NCBI RefSeq assembly: GCF_003194565.2
Contig: NZ_QICH01000001.1
Span: 62,001-126,000 of the forward strand
Origin: Kangiella spongicola
Lineage (GTDB): Bacteria > Pseudomonadota > Gammaproteobacteria > Enterobacterales > Kangiellaceae
Reading direction: 5' to 3'
DNA length: 64,000 nucleotides
Made by a program: the position numbers and the translations under genes. The notes below the pieces were generated by a model. That model was not told the origin of the DNA, ran no database searches, and saw only the letters and a list, made by a program, of their open reading frames with translations. Shown here piece after piece: positions 1 through 8,582 of this stretch (the first letter of the stretch is position 1; each line of letters opens with the position of its first letter).

Positions 1-66
1 CATTTGTAAGAAAATTCTGCCCATAAAGAACTTGTACCAGAAATACTGCAAAGAGAGATTGAAATT

Positions 67-282
67 ATGTACGTTTGTCTATGTAAAGCGGTAACAGACA
101 AAGCAATCAAAAAAGCGGCCTGCGAAGGCGCTTGCTCTATGCGATGCCTAAACAAAATGGGCGTGGCGACTCAATGTGGCAAATGTGCTCGTGATGCCAA
201 GCAGATCTTGAGAGCAACTCGCGCCGAGTTGGATATGCAGTTGAACGCAGACTCTGGCCGAATCGCTATCCACGCTGCCTAA
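67..282 (+). CDS. bfd: Bacterioferritin-associated ferredoxin (Bfd)
   Basis: A 71-residue [2Fe-2S] BFD-like protein. The four cluster cysteines are visible as C4-x-C6 near the start and C37-x-x-C40, the spacing typical of Bfd. In this family the protein docks on bacterioferritin and passes electrons to its haem, so that stored ferric iron is reduced and released into the cytoplasm. The bacterioferritin gene follows about 330 bases downstream on the same strand, which supports the assignment. Length matches the family (60-75 residues). Three extra cysteines at 19, 23 and 27 are not needed for the cluster. No clear Fur box is visible in the 66 bases before it, but the window begins there. Confidence 0.93.
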   Translation: MYVCLCKAVTDKAIKKAACEGACSMRCLNKMGVATQCGKCARDAKQILRATRAELDMQLNADSGRIAIHAA

Positions 283-556
283 GTCTTTATTTGCAGTCCA
301 ATGCTTTAGCTTGTTGAAGCAACAAGCTTTCTGTTACTTTTTCAATTCCTGCAAGCTCGCGTCCTACTCCTACAAACTCGCTCATCACTCTCGTATCCCC
401 CTCTCCTATACCCCTGCTATAAATAACCCGTATTTATTTAGTAACACTATCAGAGAGTTATGCTGTTGATTGAGAAACAAGTCCAAACAAGAATTAGTTC
501 CAATTGATAACGTTTCTGATTTCCATTTAATTTCAATAACTTAGAGAACCTTTGGC
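283..556. other. Intergenic region without a gene
   Basis: This stretch between bfd and the bfr promoter holds no convincing ORF, hairpin or RNA gene. It is AT-rich towards the right end. No strong terminator is visible after bfd, so read-through into bfr is possible. Confidence 0.5.
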
Positions 557-585
557 TTGCTAAACTGGTTCAAGCTTCCTACAAT
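557..585 (+). promoter_or_regulatory. Probable sigma-70 promoter of bfr
   Basis: TTGCTA (557-562) and TACAAT (580-585) are separated by 17 bases and lie about 30 bases before the bfr ATG. They match the -35 and -10 consensus at 4/6 and 5/6. Inferred from sequence only. Confidence 0.45.
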
Positions 586-615
586 GAAGGAATAGTTCAT
601 TAATTGGAGAGAGAC

Positions 616-1095
616 ATGAAAGGCGACGCAAAAGTTATCGAAATATTGAATAAGGTACTAGGCAACGAGCTAGTGGCCATCAACCAATACTTCCTACACG
701 CTCGCATGTACAAGGACTGGGGCTTAAAAGAATTAGCCGACCACGAGTACGAAGAATCGATCGATGAGATGAAGCACGCAGACTGGTTAATCGAGCGTAT
801 TTTATTCCTTGAAGGCTTACCAAACCTGCAAGATCTAGGTCGTTTACGCATTGGTGAAGACACCAAAGAAATCTTAGAGTGTGACCTAGCGTTAGAATTA
901 CAGGCGATCCCAGACCTGCGCGACGGTATCGAATATTGCGAAAAAGTTCGTGATTTCGTGAGCCGTGATTTATTACAAGAAATCTTAGAGAGCGAAGAAG
1001 AGCACGTAGATTGGTTAGAAACTCAACTTGGTTTGATCGAGAAGATTGGTCTTCAGAATTACCAGGCTGAAAAGATGAAGAAGAACGGTAACTAA
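616..1095 (+). CDS. bfr: Bacterioferritin
   Basis: A 159-residue haem-containing ferritin that oxidises and stores iron in a 24-subunit cytoplasmic shell. The ferroxidase-centre residues E18, E51 and H54 and the haem ligand M52 sit exactly at the classical positions, and the second half carries the expected E-x-x-H pair in its fourth helix. The in-frame TTG at 604 lies on the ribosome binding site (GGAGAGA, 606-612), so I take the ATG at 616, which starts the usual MKGD sequence. It is monocistronic, ending in a strong terminator, with bfd upstream as its electron donor partner. Confidence 0.96.
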   Translation: MKGDAKVIEILNKVLGNELVAINQYFLHARMYKDWGLKELADHEYEESIDEMKHADWLIERILFLEGLPNLQDLGRLRIGEDTKEILECDLALELQAIPDLRDGIEYCEKVRDFVSRDLLQEILESEEEHVDWLETQLGLIEKIGLQNYQAEKMKKNGN

Positions 1096-1122
1096 ACGTT
1101 AAGCATTTTGATTTTCATTAAT

Positions 1123-1147
1123 GGCGCTTTTTAGCGCCTTTTTCTTT
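1123..1147 (+). terminator. Intrinsic terminator after bfr
   Basis: Stem GGCGCT/AGCGCC with a TTTT loop, followed by a T-rich tract. It sits 27 bases after the bfr stop codon and also just beyond the end of the convergent phosphodiesterase gene. Confidence 0.85.
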
Positions 1148-1165
1148 TATAGATATATTTTTAAC

Positions 1166-1882
1166 TCAGTTCAGCCCTTCTTTAGCAAGAAAGTCCACCA
1201 CTCTATCGGGATAATCGGTAAAGATACCATCAGCGCCCAGCTCCCTAGAGTTTTGAATTTTATCGAGATCGTTGACCGTGTGAACATAAACTTTCATGCC
1301 TCTGGAGTGTGCCTGTTCGATTAGGTCTTTATCCAACATCGAATAGCACGGATGAAAACTGTAGGCATTAATTTCATCAGCAAAGTCAAAGGCAACGACC
1401 GGCTGATCATCGGCAATCACGCCAATGCGGATCTCGGGATCAAATTCATGGATAAGATAGAGCTCGGAAAATAAGTAAGAGGAAATAATAAACTGCTCTT
1501 TCTTAAAGCGCCTTTTGTCGAGCAGCTTAACCAGCTTCATCACTAGGCTAGCGGTATTGATTCCTTTCAGTTCAATATTAATAAAAGCTTTATCGCCGAT
1601 GAGCTCGATGACCTCTGCTAATAAAGGTATTTTCTCGCCCTGCCCTGCGTCGAGTTGACGCAAGTCATTAAGTGAGTAATCGAGCAATCGTCCACAACCA
1701 TTGGTAGTCCGATCTAGTGTATCGTCATGAAATACTAGAAGCTCATCATCTATATTTTGAACATCGAACTCCACACCATCGACGCCAATCTCCAAGGCTT
1801 TTTTAAAAGACAACAGCGTATTCTCTGGTGCAAGCCCCATCGCACCGCGGTGACCAATGACGTCAAACTTCGCTGTCTTCAT
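1166..1882 (-). CDS. Glycerophosphodiester phosphodiesterase
   Basis: A 238-residue GDPD-family enzyme of the cytoplasmic UgpQ type, with no signal peptide. It would split glycerophosphodiesters into glycerol 3-phosphate and an alcohol. Visible motifs are the N-terminal HRG (catalytic His at about residue 11), APENT just after it, the metal-binding E-x-D in GVEFD, and a second conserved His in FHDDTLDRTT. The start overlaps the end of the upstream NYN gene by 20 bases, so the pair is almost surely co-translated. Family membership is firm; the exact substrate is not visible. Confidence 0.9.
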   Translation of the reverse strand: MKTAKFDVIGHRGAMGLAPENTLLSFKKALEIGVDGVEFDVQNIDDELLVFHDDTLDRTTNGCGRLLDYSLNDLRQLDAGQGEKIPLLAEVIELIGDKAFINIELKGINTASLVMKLVKLLDKRRFKKEQFIISSYLFSELYLIHEFDPEIRIGVIADDQPVVAFDFADEINAYSFHPCYSMLDKDLIEQAHSRGMKVYVHTVNDLDKIQNSRELGADGIFTDYPDRVVDFLAKEGLN

Positions 1883-2576
1883 TCTTGATATCTTTAACTA
1901 AAATCTGATTGCCCACTTTTTTGGTTTTGAATAAATCAATCACCTTGATCAAGTCGCTCAGTTTTTTATAGCCATAATTTCGAATATCGATCGACGATTT
2001 ATTGGTAATAAAAGAACCGATAGGACCTAGCGACGCCCAGCCCTTGTCGTCAGAGTTGAGGTCAATCGCATCCCGAATCAAGGAAATAAGCTTCGTGTCC
2101 TGCTTGAGTTTACTCGGGTTGGTTCTTTGCGATTGCTCACTATCCAGCTTCGAATCCAGAACTAAAAAGCGGCTACAGGAGTTTTTAAAGACATCCTTGG
2201 TTTTGCTTTCGCCATAGCCAAAGACCAGTTTGCCTTCGTTTATGAGCCGCATGGATAATGGCGTGAAGTCACAATCCGAGGTGACTAAACAAAAGATATC
2301 GACTTCTTTGGTGAACAGAACGTCCATGACATCAATCGCCATCGCCATATCCGTAGCGTTTTTGCCTTTGGTTAGATCGAACTGTTGGATGGGCTGGATA
2401 GCATGCTCAGGTAGTAACTCAATCCAGCCTTTTAGGCCATCCTTAGTCCAGTTACCATACGCTTTACGAATAACGACTCGTCCATGACTGGCTAAGTCCG
2501 ACAAAATTAAGTCGATGTATTTATTCGACACATTGTCAGTATCGATAAATAGTGCGATTAGCTTTTCTTGGCTCAT
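1863..2576 (-). CDS. NYN-domain nuclease with C-terminal LOTUS/OST-HTH domain
   Basis: A 237-residue protein with an N-terminal NYN (PIN-like, DUF88/LabA) nuclease domain over roughly residues 1-145 and a smaller C-terminal domain (about 165-235) resembling an OST-HTH/LOTUS RNA-binding fold. The expected acidic metal-binding residues are visible in FIDTDN, NATDMAMAID and TSDCDF. Such proteins are thought to act on RNA, but most are uncharacterised. The ATG at 2576 is preferred over the TTG at 2579 because AAGGA lies about 7 bases before it. It overlaps the downstream phosphodiesterase gene by 20 bases. Confidence 0.85.
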   Translation of the reverse strand: MSQEKLIALFIDTDNVSNKYIDLILSDLASHGRVVIRKAYGNWTKDGLKGWIELLPEHAIQPIQQFDLTKGKNATDMAMAIDVMDVLFTKEVDIFCLVTSDCDFTPLSMRLINEGKLVFGYGESKTKDVFKNSCSRFLVLDSKLDSEQSQRTNPSKLKQDTKLISLIRDAIDLNSDDKGWASLGPIGSFITNKSSIDIRNYGYKKLSDLIKVIDLFKTKKVGNQILVKDIKNEDSEV

Positions 2577-2671
2577 CAATATCCTTTTATATTCATCTGC
2601 TTTTGGATTCTATGCTTTAAAACAATACTGACAGTTTCCCTCAAATGCAATTCCCCAGCGCCTCATCACAG

Positions 2672-3979
2672 TTACATGTTACTCGCTAAGTTTGAATAGG
2701 CGCTTAAGCGGCTTTTATAAACGACCACACAGCTTAAGATAAAGATGATGCCAGCGATTAGGCTGAGCGGTAACCACCAGAATGTAAGCTTTCCATAACT
2801 TAACCCCGCTAACAAACTTCCCAGCGGATAACCGGACGTATGAGCCACTGCGAGCTTGCCACTAATGTGACCTTTAGTGGCGTTCGATAGTGCCATGGCA
2901 AACCGGCTATAAATTGGTGTAATTAAAGCAATAACTGCAGCAATGGGTACCATCAAAGCTAGTACTAAGTGCGTAGACTGCGCGACACTAAAACCCAAGG
3001 TAGAGGCGATTAAGACTAATGACAAAATGATCATAATACTGGATGAGCGCCAATTCAGTCGCTTCACAATTAGAAGCTGACACAATAGTGCAGTAGTCGC
3101 CACAGCCGTCATAGTTAGGCCCATCATAAAGGTGGCTTGTTCAGCATCTTTAAGCCACTCTAGAAACAAGGGACCAAGGATAAATTGTAGGTAGCCGAGC
3201 AATAAGGTGACACAAAATGCTAAAGCAAAAAACACCCTAACTTGCGGCGCAGTGGAGCGATTGTCATTATCACCGCTTTCTTCTTTTTTAGACTCTTCTA
3301 ACCATTTCGTTTCGCCGTTCTTCTTGGGCGTTGTAGTTAAGCTAAACGTTAAGCTAAACGTCACAACAGCCCATACAATTGGCAGAGCCACTACACAAAA
3401 GACGCTTAAAACCCAGCTGATTTGCGAGGCCAGCACAATTAAAACAATAGGCCCACAAAGTCGCCCGATGGAAAGTGAGGCGCCTACGAGCCCGAGCCGC
3501 TTCATCGATAACCCATCGCTTTTATCATCCGTAGCTTCACTTCTACTAGATGTTTCAACCGCTAGAGACTGACATGTTGGCATAACACCGCTAGCGCTTA
3601 CGCCATAAAGAATGCGGCTGACTGCAATCGCCATGAACCATAACCAGGGTGCAAACGAAAGAGTTTTGCCAAGCCACCACACCAAGCTCAAGATAAGAAT
3701 GGAAAGACCTAAGCCTAGGGCCGAGTAGCGGATTATCACCCCTGCTCCGTGACGATCAGCCCAGCCCCCCCATCTTGGTGACATGAACAAAAACAATAAG
3801 GTCGGCATCGATAATAGAACAGCCCACTGCACCGCCGATAACCCCGTAATTGCTATAAATTTTGGCGTAGCTGCGATCAGGGTGCTTTGAAACAACCCCA
3901 TAAGAATCGGCAAAAATAACCAGCTTTGGTTATCTTTTTTGTTTACGGCTTTGGGCTTTGATATAGACAAATGTGACAT
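2672..3979 (-). CDS. MFS transporter, likely siderophore exporter
   Basis: A 435-residue major facilitator protein with about 12 hydrophobic segments and the MFS loop 2-3 signature WGGWADRHG near residue 70. A hydrophilic central loop (around residues 215-245) separates the two six-helix halves. It is transcribed away from the siderophore synthetase across a shared region with a Fur box, the layout of known siderophore exporters such as AlcS or EntS, so export of the hydroxamate made by the neighbouring genes is the best guess. A 12-base in-frame tandem duplication (3336-3347 and 3348-3359) makes a TFSL repeat in the loop region. Confidence 0.75.
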   Translation of the reverse strand: MSHLSISKPKAVNKKDNQSWLFLPILMGLFQSTLIAATPKFIAITGLSAVQWAVLLSMPTLLFLFMSPRWGGWADRHGAGVIIRYSALGLGLSILILSLVWWLGKTLSFAPWLWFMAIAVSRILYGVSASGVMPTCQSLAVETSSRSEATDDKSDGLSMKRLGLVGASLSIGRLCGPIVLIVLASQISWVLSVFCVVALPIVWAVVTFSLTFSLTTTPKKNGETKWLEESKKEESGDNDNRSTAPQVRVFFALAFCVTLLLGYLQFILGPLFLEWLKDAEQATFMMGLTMTAVATTALLCQLLIVKRLNWRSSSIMIILSLVLIASTLGFSVAQSTHLVLALMVPIAAVIALITPIYSRFAMALSNATKGHISGKLAVAHTSGYPLGSLLAGLSYGKLTFWWLPLSLIAGIIFILSCVVVYKSRLSAYSNLASNM

Positions 3980-4045
3980 TTCCGAAAAGCTTGACGAGTT
4001 TCAAATAAGCGCAAAATTTATCATAAATAATTCTCAATTGCTATT

Positions 4046-4064
4046 GATAATGATTATCATTCGA
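4046..4064. promoter_or_regulatory. Fur box between exporter and siderophore operon
   Basis: GATAATGATTATCATTCGA matches the 19-base Fur consensus at 15 positions and is a near-perfect palindrome in its core. It lies between the divergent MFS gene and the NIS synthetase gene, so iron-dependent repression of both directions is expected. Confidence 0.85.
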
Positions 4065-4111
4065 TCTACTGTAGCGCCTTCGCAATAACCCAATATTGAG
4101 AAGGAATTATT

Positions 4112-5911
4112 ATGTTCGACTCCGCCGCGAACTGTTTTTTAAATGCGTTAGTACGTGAATTTGAGCAATGGGAATATGCAAAGCTGCCCCCAGAAGTCAC
4201 ACAAGCTAGTGGTTACCCTTATGGCTTTCGCTGTATTCTCGACGGTGAAAAATCTATCTATTTACCGCTAATCGAATACTCCTATTTCGGTAGAAGTTAT
4301 ATTTTTCATAAGCAGTACAGCTACAATCACACAGAGAAAACTTTTATTGAGTACGGTTTTTCGCAATTTCTTCAACTTCTCGGCCAGCATCTTGAAATGT
4401 TTACTGACACAAAGCTTGGTGAACCTCAGTTACAGAATCTACTCAAGGTTTTGCATCGAGCACATGAAAGCACCGTTAATATCAATAACGTTTTAACTCA
4501 TAGACAAAATGACCTCGAGCGTATCTATAACCAAGACTTAAACTTTATCGATAGTGAGCAAAGCCTTTTAGTGGGTCACTCGATACACCCCTGCCCTAAA
4601 TCAAGAAGTGGCTTTGATGAAGCCGATGAAAAGCTTTATGTGCCTGAATATGCAAACGAATTTCAGTTACATTGGTTTGCAGTGAAAAAGGACATACTTT
4701 TTGTTTTTGCCGGAAACGAGACCCCACTGGAGAGCTATTGCCATGACCTCGTAGTAAACAATCCCGAACTCAAGCAACTCGCAAACTCACTAAAATCAGA
4801 CTTTGTGTTAATCCCTTGTCACCCCTGGCAGGCTAAGCATTGGAAAGCTAATAAACAACTAACAGAGTATTTTATAAATCACCAACTGGTAGACCTTGGC
4901 CCACAAGGGCCCGCTTGGAGCGCCACATCGTCACTTCGCAGCTTGTATCAGGCTGATGCCCCTTGGATGATTAAGTTCTCACTGAGCACTCAGCTCACTA
5001 ACTCCGTTCGCCACCTGCAACCGGAAGAAATGATCCGCGGGCAAATCATTGAGAAGGTGCTGTCATCGAAAAAATTTCAAAAGATGGAGCAAGAAGTATC
5101 TAGCTTTAACATCATGCGCGAGCCAATCAGCATTGCGCTTAAAGGCATCGACGGCGAGGCCTTAGATAGTACCGCTATTATTTGGAGACAAAATCCTTTC
5201 TACCAGAATCTTAATCCTTCCGAGTCTACCGAAGTGTTATCGGGTCTTTTGCAAGATTTACCTAATTCGCCTGACAACCGACTAAGCCTGCGATTAAAAG
5301 CGCTGGCAGAAAAAAGTCAGTCAGAACCAAGCCACCTAGCACAAGCCTTCCTGCGAAATTTTTTACAGGTTGTGATAAAGCCAATCATCATCGCTCAGGC
5401 AAAATACGGTCTCTTGTTCGGCGCCCATCAGCAAAATATCGTGATCACTTTTGACTCACAGCTGATACCAATAAAAGCCTACTTTAGAGACTGCCAAGGC
5501 ACCGGTTTCTCCTCCCTAGCAAGGGAGCTTTATGGCGAAGAGTTGCTTAGCGAAACGATAAACAGCGGCAATCTATTTGAAAGCGATACCGTGATTCACC
5601 TTTTTGCTTACTACTTAATGCTGAACTCTTTCTTTAACACCATCAGCAGTCTCACCCTCCCCAAGCTATTAAGTGAAGAAGCAGCGCTGGATATTTATCG
5701 AGAGTTTTTATTGCAACTTAAGGCCGAAAACTTACCTGATCCACGAGTTATTGATTACCTACTGGACTCTGAATATATCTGGTCAAAAGGTAACTTCTTC
5801 TGCAATTTGCACGATATTAATGAGAACACTATGGCCGATCCTTTCAGTATTTATCACCGACTTAAGAATCCTTTATATGCTTCTTTTGAGTCGATTGGCA
5901 GTGTCGCCTAA
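4112..5911 (+). CDS. NRPS-independent siderophore synthetase, IucA/IucC family
   Basis: A 599-residue NIS synthetase, which uses ATP to join carboxylates to amines or hydroxylamines during siderophore assembly in the cytoplasm. The conserved HPWQ is at residues 237-240. The ATP-binding region follows (TSSLRS, then KFSLSTQLTNSVR), and the C-terminal FhuF-like part is intact. Only one synthetase is present beside a GNAT acyltransferase and an N-hydroxylase. That set is used for alcaligin, putrebactin and bisucaberin (AlcC/PubC/BibC type), whereas aerobactin needs two synthetases. Ribosome site GAAGGA precedes the ATG, and the gene follows a Fur box. The product is inferred; the family is certain. 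Confidence 0.9.
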   Translation: MFDSAANCFLNALVREFEQWEYAKLPPEVTQASGYPYGFRCILDGEKSIYLPLIEYSYFGRSYIFHKQYSYNHTEKTFIEYGFSQFLQLLGQHLEMFTDTKLGEPQLQNLLKVLHRAHESTVNINNVLTHRQNDLERIYNQDLNFIDSEQSLLVGHSIHPCPKSRSGFDEADEKLYVPEYANEFQLHWFAVKKDILFVFAGNETPLESYCHDLVVNNPELKQLANSLKSDFVLIPCHPWQAKHWKANKQLTEYFINHQLVDLGPQGPAWSATSSLRSLYQADAPWMIKFSLSTQLTNSVRHLQPEEMIRGQIIEKVLSSKKFQKMEQEVSSFNIMREPISIALKGIDGEALDSTAIIWRQNPFYQNLNPSESTEVLSGLLQDLPNSPDNRLSLRLKALAEKSQSEPSHLAQAFLRNFLQVVIKPIIIAQAKYGLLFGAHQQNIVITFDSQLIPIKAYFRDCQGTGFSSLARELYGEELLSETINSGNLFESDTVIHLFAYYLMLNSFFNTISSLTLPKLLSEEAALDIYREFLLQLKAENLPDPRVIDYLLDSEYIWSKGNFFCNLHDINENTMADPFSIYHRLKNPLYASFESIGSVA

Positions 5912-5920
5912 GGAGGTATG

Positions 5921-6544
5921 ATGCAACCATTAGAATCTAACGAAATCATCCAGCCTTCACCTTTTAAGCAATACCCAACGGAGCATTTATACTGCTATAC
6001 AGATACGGTATGTGAACAAGAATTCGAAATCCGTAAACTGGATATCGAGCAACACTTAGATCTTTTCCACCGTTGGCATAACCAGCCCTATGTCTATAAG
6101 TTCTGGGAGCTTAATCAATCCAAGTCCGAGCTAAGGAAATACCTCGAACGACTGACAAAGCAGGCATACATAGAGCCATGTATTGGTTATATCAATCAGA
6201 CTCCCTGTGCCTATTTCGAAATTTATTGGGCTTTTTTCGATCGCATCGCACCATTTTGCGACGCCACTCTGTACGACCGAGGTTATCACTTACTCATCGG
6301 CGAGAAGCAGTATTTGGGACGCCACAATACCACTTTATGGCTCAAGCTCGTCAATGACTTCATCTTTAAGGGTGAACCCAAAACGAAACGTATCGTTGGT
6401 GAACCCCGAGCTGATAATAAAGGCTTATTGAAATACCTAAGCCAAACGGGCTTTGTCAAAACCAAAGAGTTTGATTTCCCACATAAACGAGCGGCTCTTA
6501 TCGAATGTCACCGTGATCGTTTTTATCGAGATTTTACGCTTTAA
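5921..6544 (+). CDS. Siderophore biosynthesis GNAT acyltransferase (IucB/AlcB type)
   Basis: A 207-residue acyltransferase of the siderophore type (Acetyltransf_8), expected to transfer an acetyl or succinyl group from CoA to the N-hydroxylated amine made by the next gene. HRWHNQPYVYKFWEL in the first third and the RIVGEPRADN stretch near the C-terminus are typical of IucB/AlcB proteins. Ribosome site AGGAGG (5911-5916) overlaps the preceding stop codon, so translation is coupled. Two ATGs lie in a row at 5918 and 5921, and spacing favours the second. Whether the donor is acetyl- or succinyl-CoA cannot be read from sequence. Confidence 0.85.
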   Translation: MQPLESNEIIQPSPFKQYPTEHLYCYTDTVCEQEFEIRKLDIEQHLDLFHRWHNQPYVYKFWELNQSKSELRKYLERLTKQAYIEPCIGYINQTPCAYFEIYWAFFDRIAPFCDATLYDRGYHLLIGEKQYLGRHNTTLWLKLVNDFIFKGEPKTKRIVGEPRADNKGLLKYLSQTGFVKTKEFDFPHKRAALIECHRDRFYRDFTL

Positions 6545-6615
6545 ACCTTAGCTATCACATAAAAAATTGAATCTAAGCATTCAGCAAAAATTATTCTACG
6601 AAGGAAATAGACATC

Positions 6616-7923
6616 ATGAACACTAAAGATCTAGTCGGGGTCGGAATTGGCCCCTTTAATTTGTCCATCGCAGCTTTATGCCACGACAACCCACAGCTCG
6701 AGGTAGCCTTCTACGACAAGAAACCGAGCTTCTGTTGGCACCCAGGTATGTTGCTTCCGAATACTTACTTGCAAACATCTTTCTTAAAAGATCTAGTCAC
6801 GGCGGTAAACCCACAAAGCCCTTTTAGCTTTTTGGCCTATTTAGTCAGTAAAAAGCGCTTTTATGCCTTCCTTAATCAAGAGCGACCAGCCATTAGTCGT
6901 CACGAATATAATGATTATTTACAATGGGTTAGCAGGCAGCTCCAGACTCTAAACTTTAACCAAAGAATCGAGAAAATTGATTTCAACAATGACACTTTTG
7001 AAGTCTATTTAGAGCAAAATACGGCACCAGTTATAAGCAAAAACTTATGTTTAGGTACGGGCAAACGCCCACATATTCCAGCTGCTGTAAAAGCCCAGTA
7101 CCACAAGGAAAACTGTTTCCACGCCATAGAAATGGCGAATCACAAACGTGATTTTACCAATAAGCGCGTCACTGTAATTGGCGGTGGTCAAAGCGGGGCC
7201 GAAATATTCTTGCACCTTCTCCAAGGGCACGATGGCGAGCCGCAAGAAATTAACTGGGTTTCCCGTCGTAGTAACTTTTTACCGATGGATGAAACCTGCT
7301 TTACTAACGAATGGTTTTCACCAAAGTATATCGACAGCTTTTTCCCGCTACCGTCGCAGGCCAAAACTCAAATTGTCGACGAGCAGAAACTAGCTTCAGA
7401 CGGCATCTCAGAGTCAACCTTGAAGAGCATCTATGAATGTTTGTATGACAAAAAGGTCGCTGGCGAACAGCAGAATTACCGCTTAAGACCTAACCGTGAT
7501 CTAACCGCCGCTTACCTGTCTAATGGGCTTGTGCTTGAAGCTCATAACAAATTCGATAACACCACTGAGCATTATCATAGCGATATCATCATCCTCGCCA
7601 CCGGCTTTGAAAACGCTCTACCCGAGTATTTAGAGCCGATTAAGCATCGACTGGATCTGAATAATGAGCAACAATTCCATTTGAACCGAGACTACTCAAT
7701 TCGTTGGGATGGACCGCAAAACAACAAACTCTATGCTTTAAACGCGGGACGATATAGTCATGGTATTTCAGAGCCACAGATGAGCCTCATGTGTTGGCGC
7801 TCGGCAACTATCGTCAATGATTTATTAGGCCGTGAGTATTACGACTTGCAAGATGATTGCTCTTTTGTTGAATGGCGTAACCCAACACCTTTCGATGCTA
7901 CCCAGCATAAGCTTTCGGCTTAA
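6616..7923 (+). CDS. Flavin-dependent amine N-monooxygenase (IucD/AlcA type)
   Basis: A 435-residue member of the lysine/ornithine/diamine N-hydroxylase family, which puts the hydroxyl on the amine that becomes the siderophore hydroxamate using FAD, NADPH and oxygen. Visible motifs are the FAD-binding GVGIGPFN (residues 8-15), the NADPH-binding GGGQSG (189-194), and the family ATGFE signature at about 328-332. It is the third gene of the operon. Substrate could be lysine, ornithine, cadaverine or putrescine; with a single NIS synthetase, a diamine is the more likely one. Ends just before a bidirectional terminator. Confidence 0.9.
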   Translation: MNTKDLVGVGIGPFNLSIAALCHDNPQLEVAFYDKKPSFCWHPGMLLPNTYLQTSFLKDLVTAVNPQSPFSFLAYLVSKKRFYAFLNQERPAISRHEYNDYLQWVSRQLQTLNFNQRIEKIDFNNDTFEVYLEQNTAPVISKNLCLGTGKRPHIPAAVKAQYHKENCFHAIEMANHKRDFTNKRVTVIGGGQSGAEIFLHLLQGHDGEPQEINWVSRRSNFLPMDETCFTNEWFSPKYIDSFFPLPSQAKTQIVDEQKLASDGISESTLKSIYECLYDKKVAGEQQNYRLRPNRDLTAAYLSNGLVLEAHNKFDNTTEHYHSDIIILATGFENALPEYLEPIKHRLDLNNEQQFHLNRDYSIRWDGPQNNKLYALNAGRYSHGISEPQMSLMCWRSATIVNDLLGREYYDLQDDCSFVEWRNPTPFDATQHKLSA

Positions 7924-7952
7924 TACTTTTAATTACTGACAAAAAAGTCACA

Positions 7953-7986
7953 CAAAAAAGCCGCATCAAGTGCGGCTCTTTTGTTT
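7953..7986. terminator. Bidirectional terminator between hydroxylase and grxD
   Basis: Stem AGCCGCA/TGCGGCT (7959-7965 and 7971-7977) with a five-base loop, an A-run on the left and a T-rich tract on the right. It can serve both converging genes. Confidence 0.85.
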
Positions 7987-8010
7987 TGCTTATGTATTGC
8001 TCGATAAAGC

Positions 8011-8340
8011 TTACTCAGGCTTCTTGCCGTAAGACTCGTCCAATACTTGCTGTAATTCGCCTTGTTGGAACATTTCTAAAATAATGTCACAACCGCCGAT
8101 TAGCTCACCGTCTACCCATAATTGTGGGAAAGTCGGCCAGTTAGCGTATTTTGGCAACTCAGCGCGAATGTCTGGATTTTGCAAAATGTCTACGTAAGCA
8201 AATTCGTGGCCACATTCCATTAACGCCTGTACTGCCTGGGCAGAAAAGCCGCACATAGGAAGTTTTGGCGAACCCTTCATATACATCACGACTTTATTGT
8301 CGGCAATTTGCTGCTTAATCTGCTCGATAGTTTCGCTCAT
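8011..8340 (-). CDS. grxD: Monothiol glutaredoxin Grx4
   Basis: A 109-residue monothiol glutaredoxin with the CGFS active site at residues 30-33 and the downstream WPTFPQLWVDGELIGG and GGCDI regions that bind glutathione. Proteins of this family bind and deliver [2Fe-2S] clusters with glutathione and BolA-like partners in the cytoplasm. Length is typical. Ribosome site GAGGA lies a few bases before the ATG. It converges on the siderophore operon and diverges from the iron-type ABC ATPase gene. Confidence 0.95.
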   Translation of the reverse strand: MSETIEQIKQQIADNKVVMYMKGSPKLPMCGFSAQAVQALMECGHEFAYVDILQNPDIRAELPKYANWPTFPQLWVDGELIGGCDIILEMFQQGELQQVLDESYGKKPE

Positions 8341-8432
8341 GGGATCCTCAATTAACTAGTTACACTCTGTTTAAGTGGCGGCGATTATAACGCTTTTCAA
8401 GACGCTTTAGCACCCCTAGCCAAGGATTCTTT

Positions 8433-8446
8433 ATGATTCAGATCAA
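8433..8446. promoter_or_regulatory. Possible FNR/DNR-type site
   Basis: ATGAT-TCAG-ATCAA differs from the FNR consensus TTGAT-N4-ATCAA by one base. It lies between divergent grxD and the ABC ATPase gene. A single imperfect site could be chance. Confidence 0.25.
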
Positions 8447-8549
8447 TAGCTCCCAACAATTTCTTTGAAAAACAATTACTCAGGGTGTAAATCCGAATTA
8501 TTTCCAACTAAAACTAGGCTTATTGTGCTCGGATGGTTACAATGCCAAC

Positions 8550-8568
8550 CTAAATGATAATGAATACC
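8550..8568 (+). promoter_or_regulatory. Possible weak Fur box before the iron-type ABC ATPase
   Basis: This stretch, with the core AATGATAATGAATACC, matches the 19-base Fur consensus at 13 positions. It ends only 14 bases before the ATG of the ATPase gene. Confidence 0.4.
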
Positions 8569-8582
8569 ACTTCAATTAGCGC

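Noticed and set aside
1121-1324. 67-codon forward ORF overlapping the phosphodiesterase gene
   Set aside because: It starts on the bfr terminator and runs antisense to a firmly identified gene.
4112-7923. Aerobactin operon
   Set aside because: Aerobactin requires two NIS synthetases (IucA and IucC); only one is present here.
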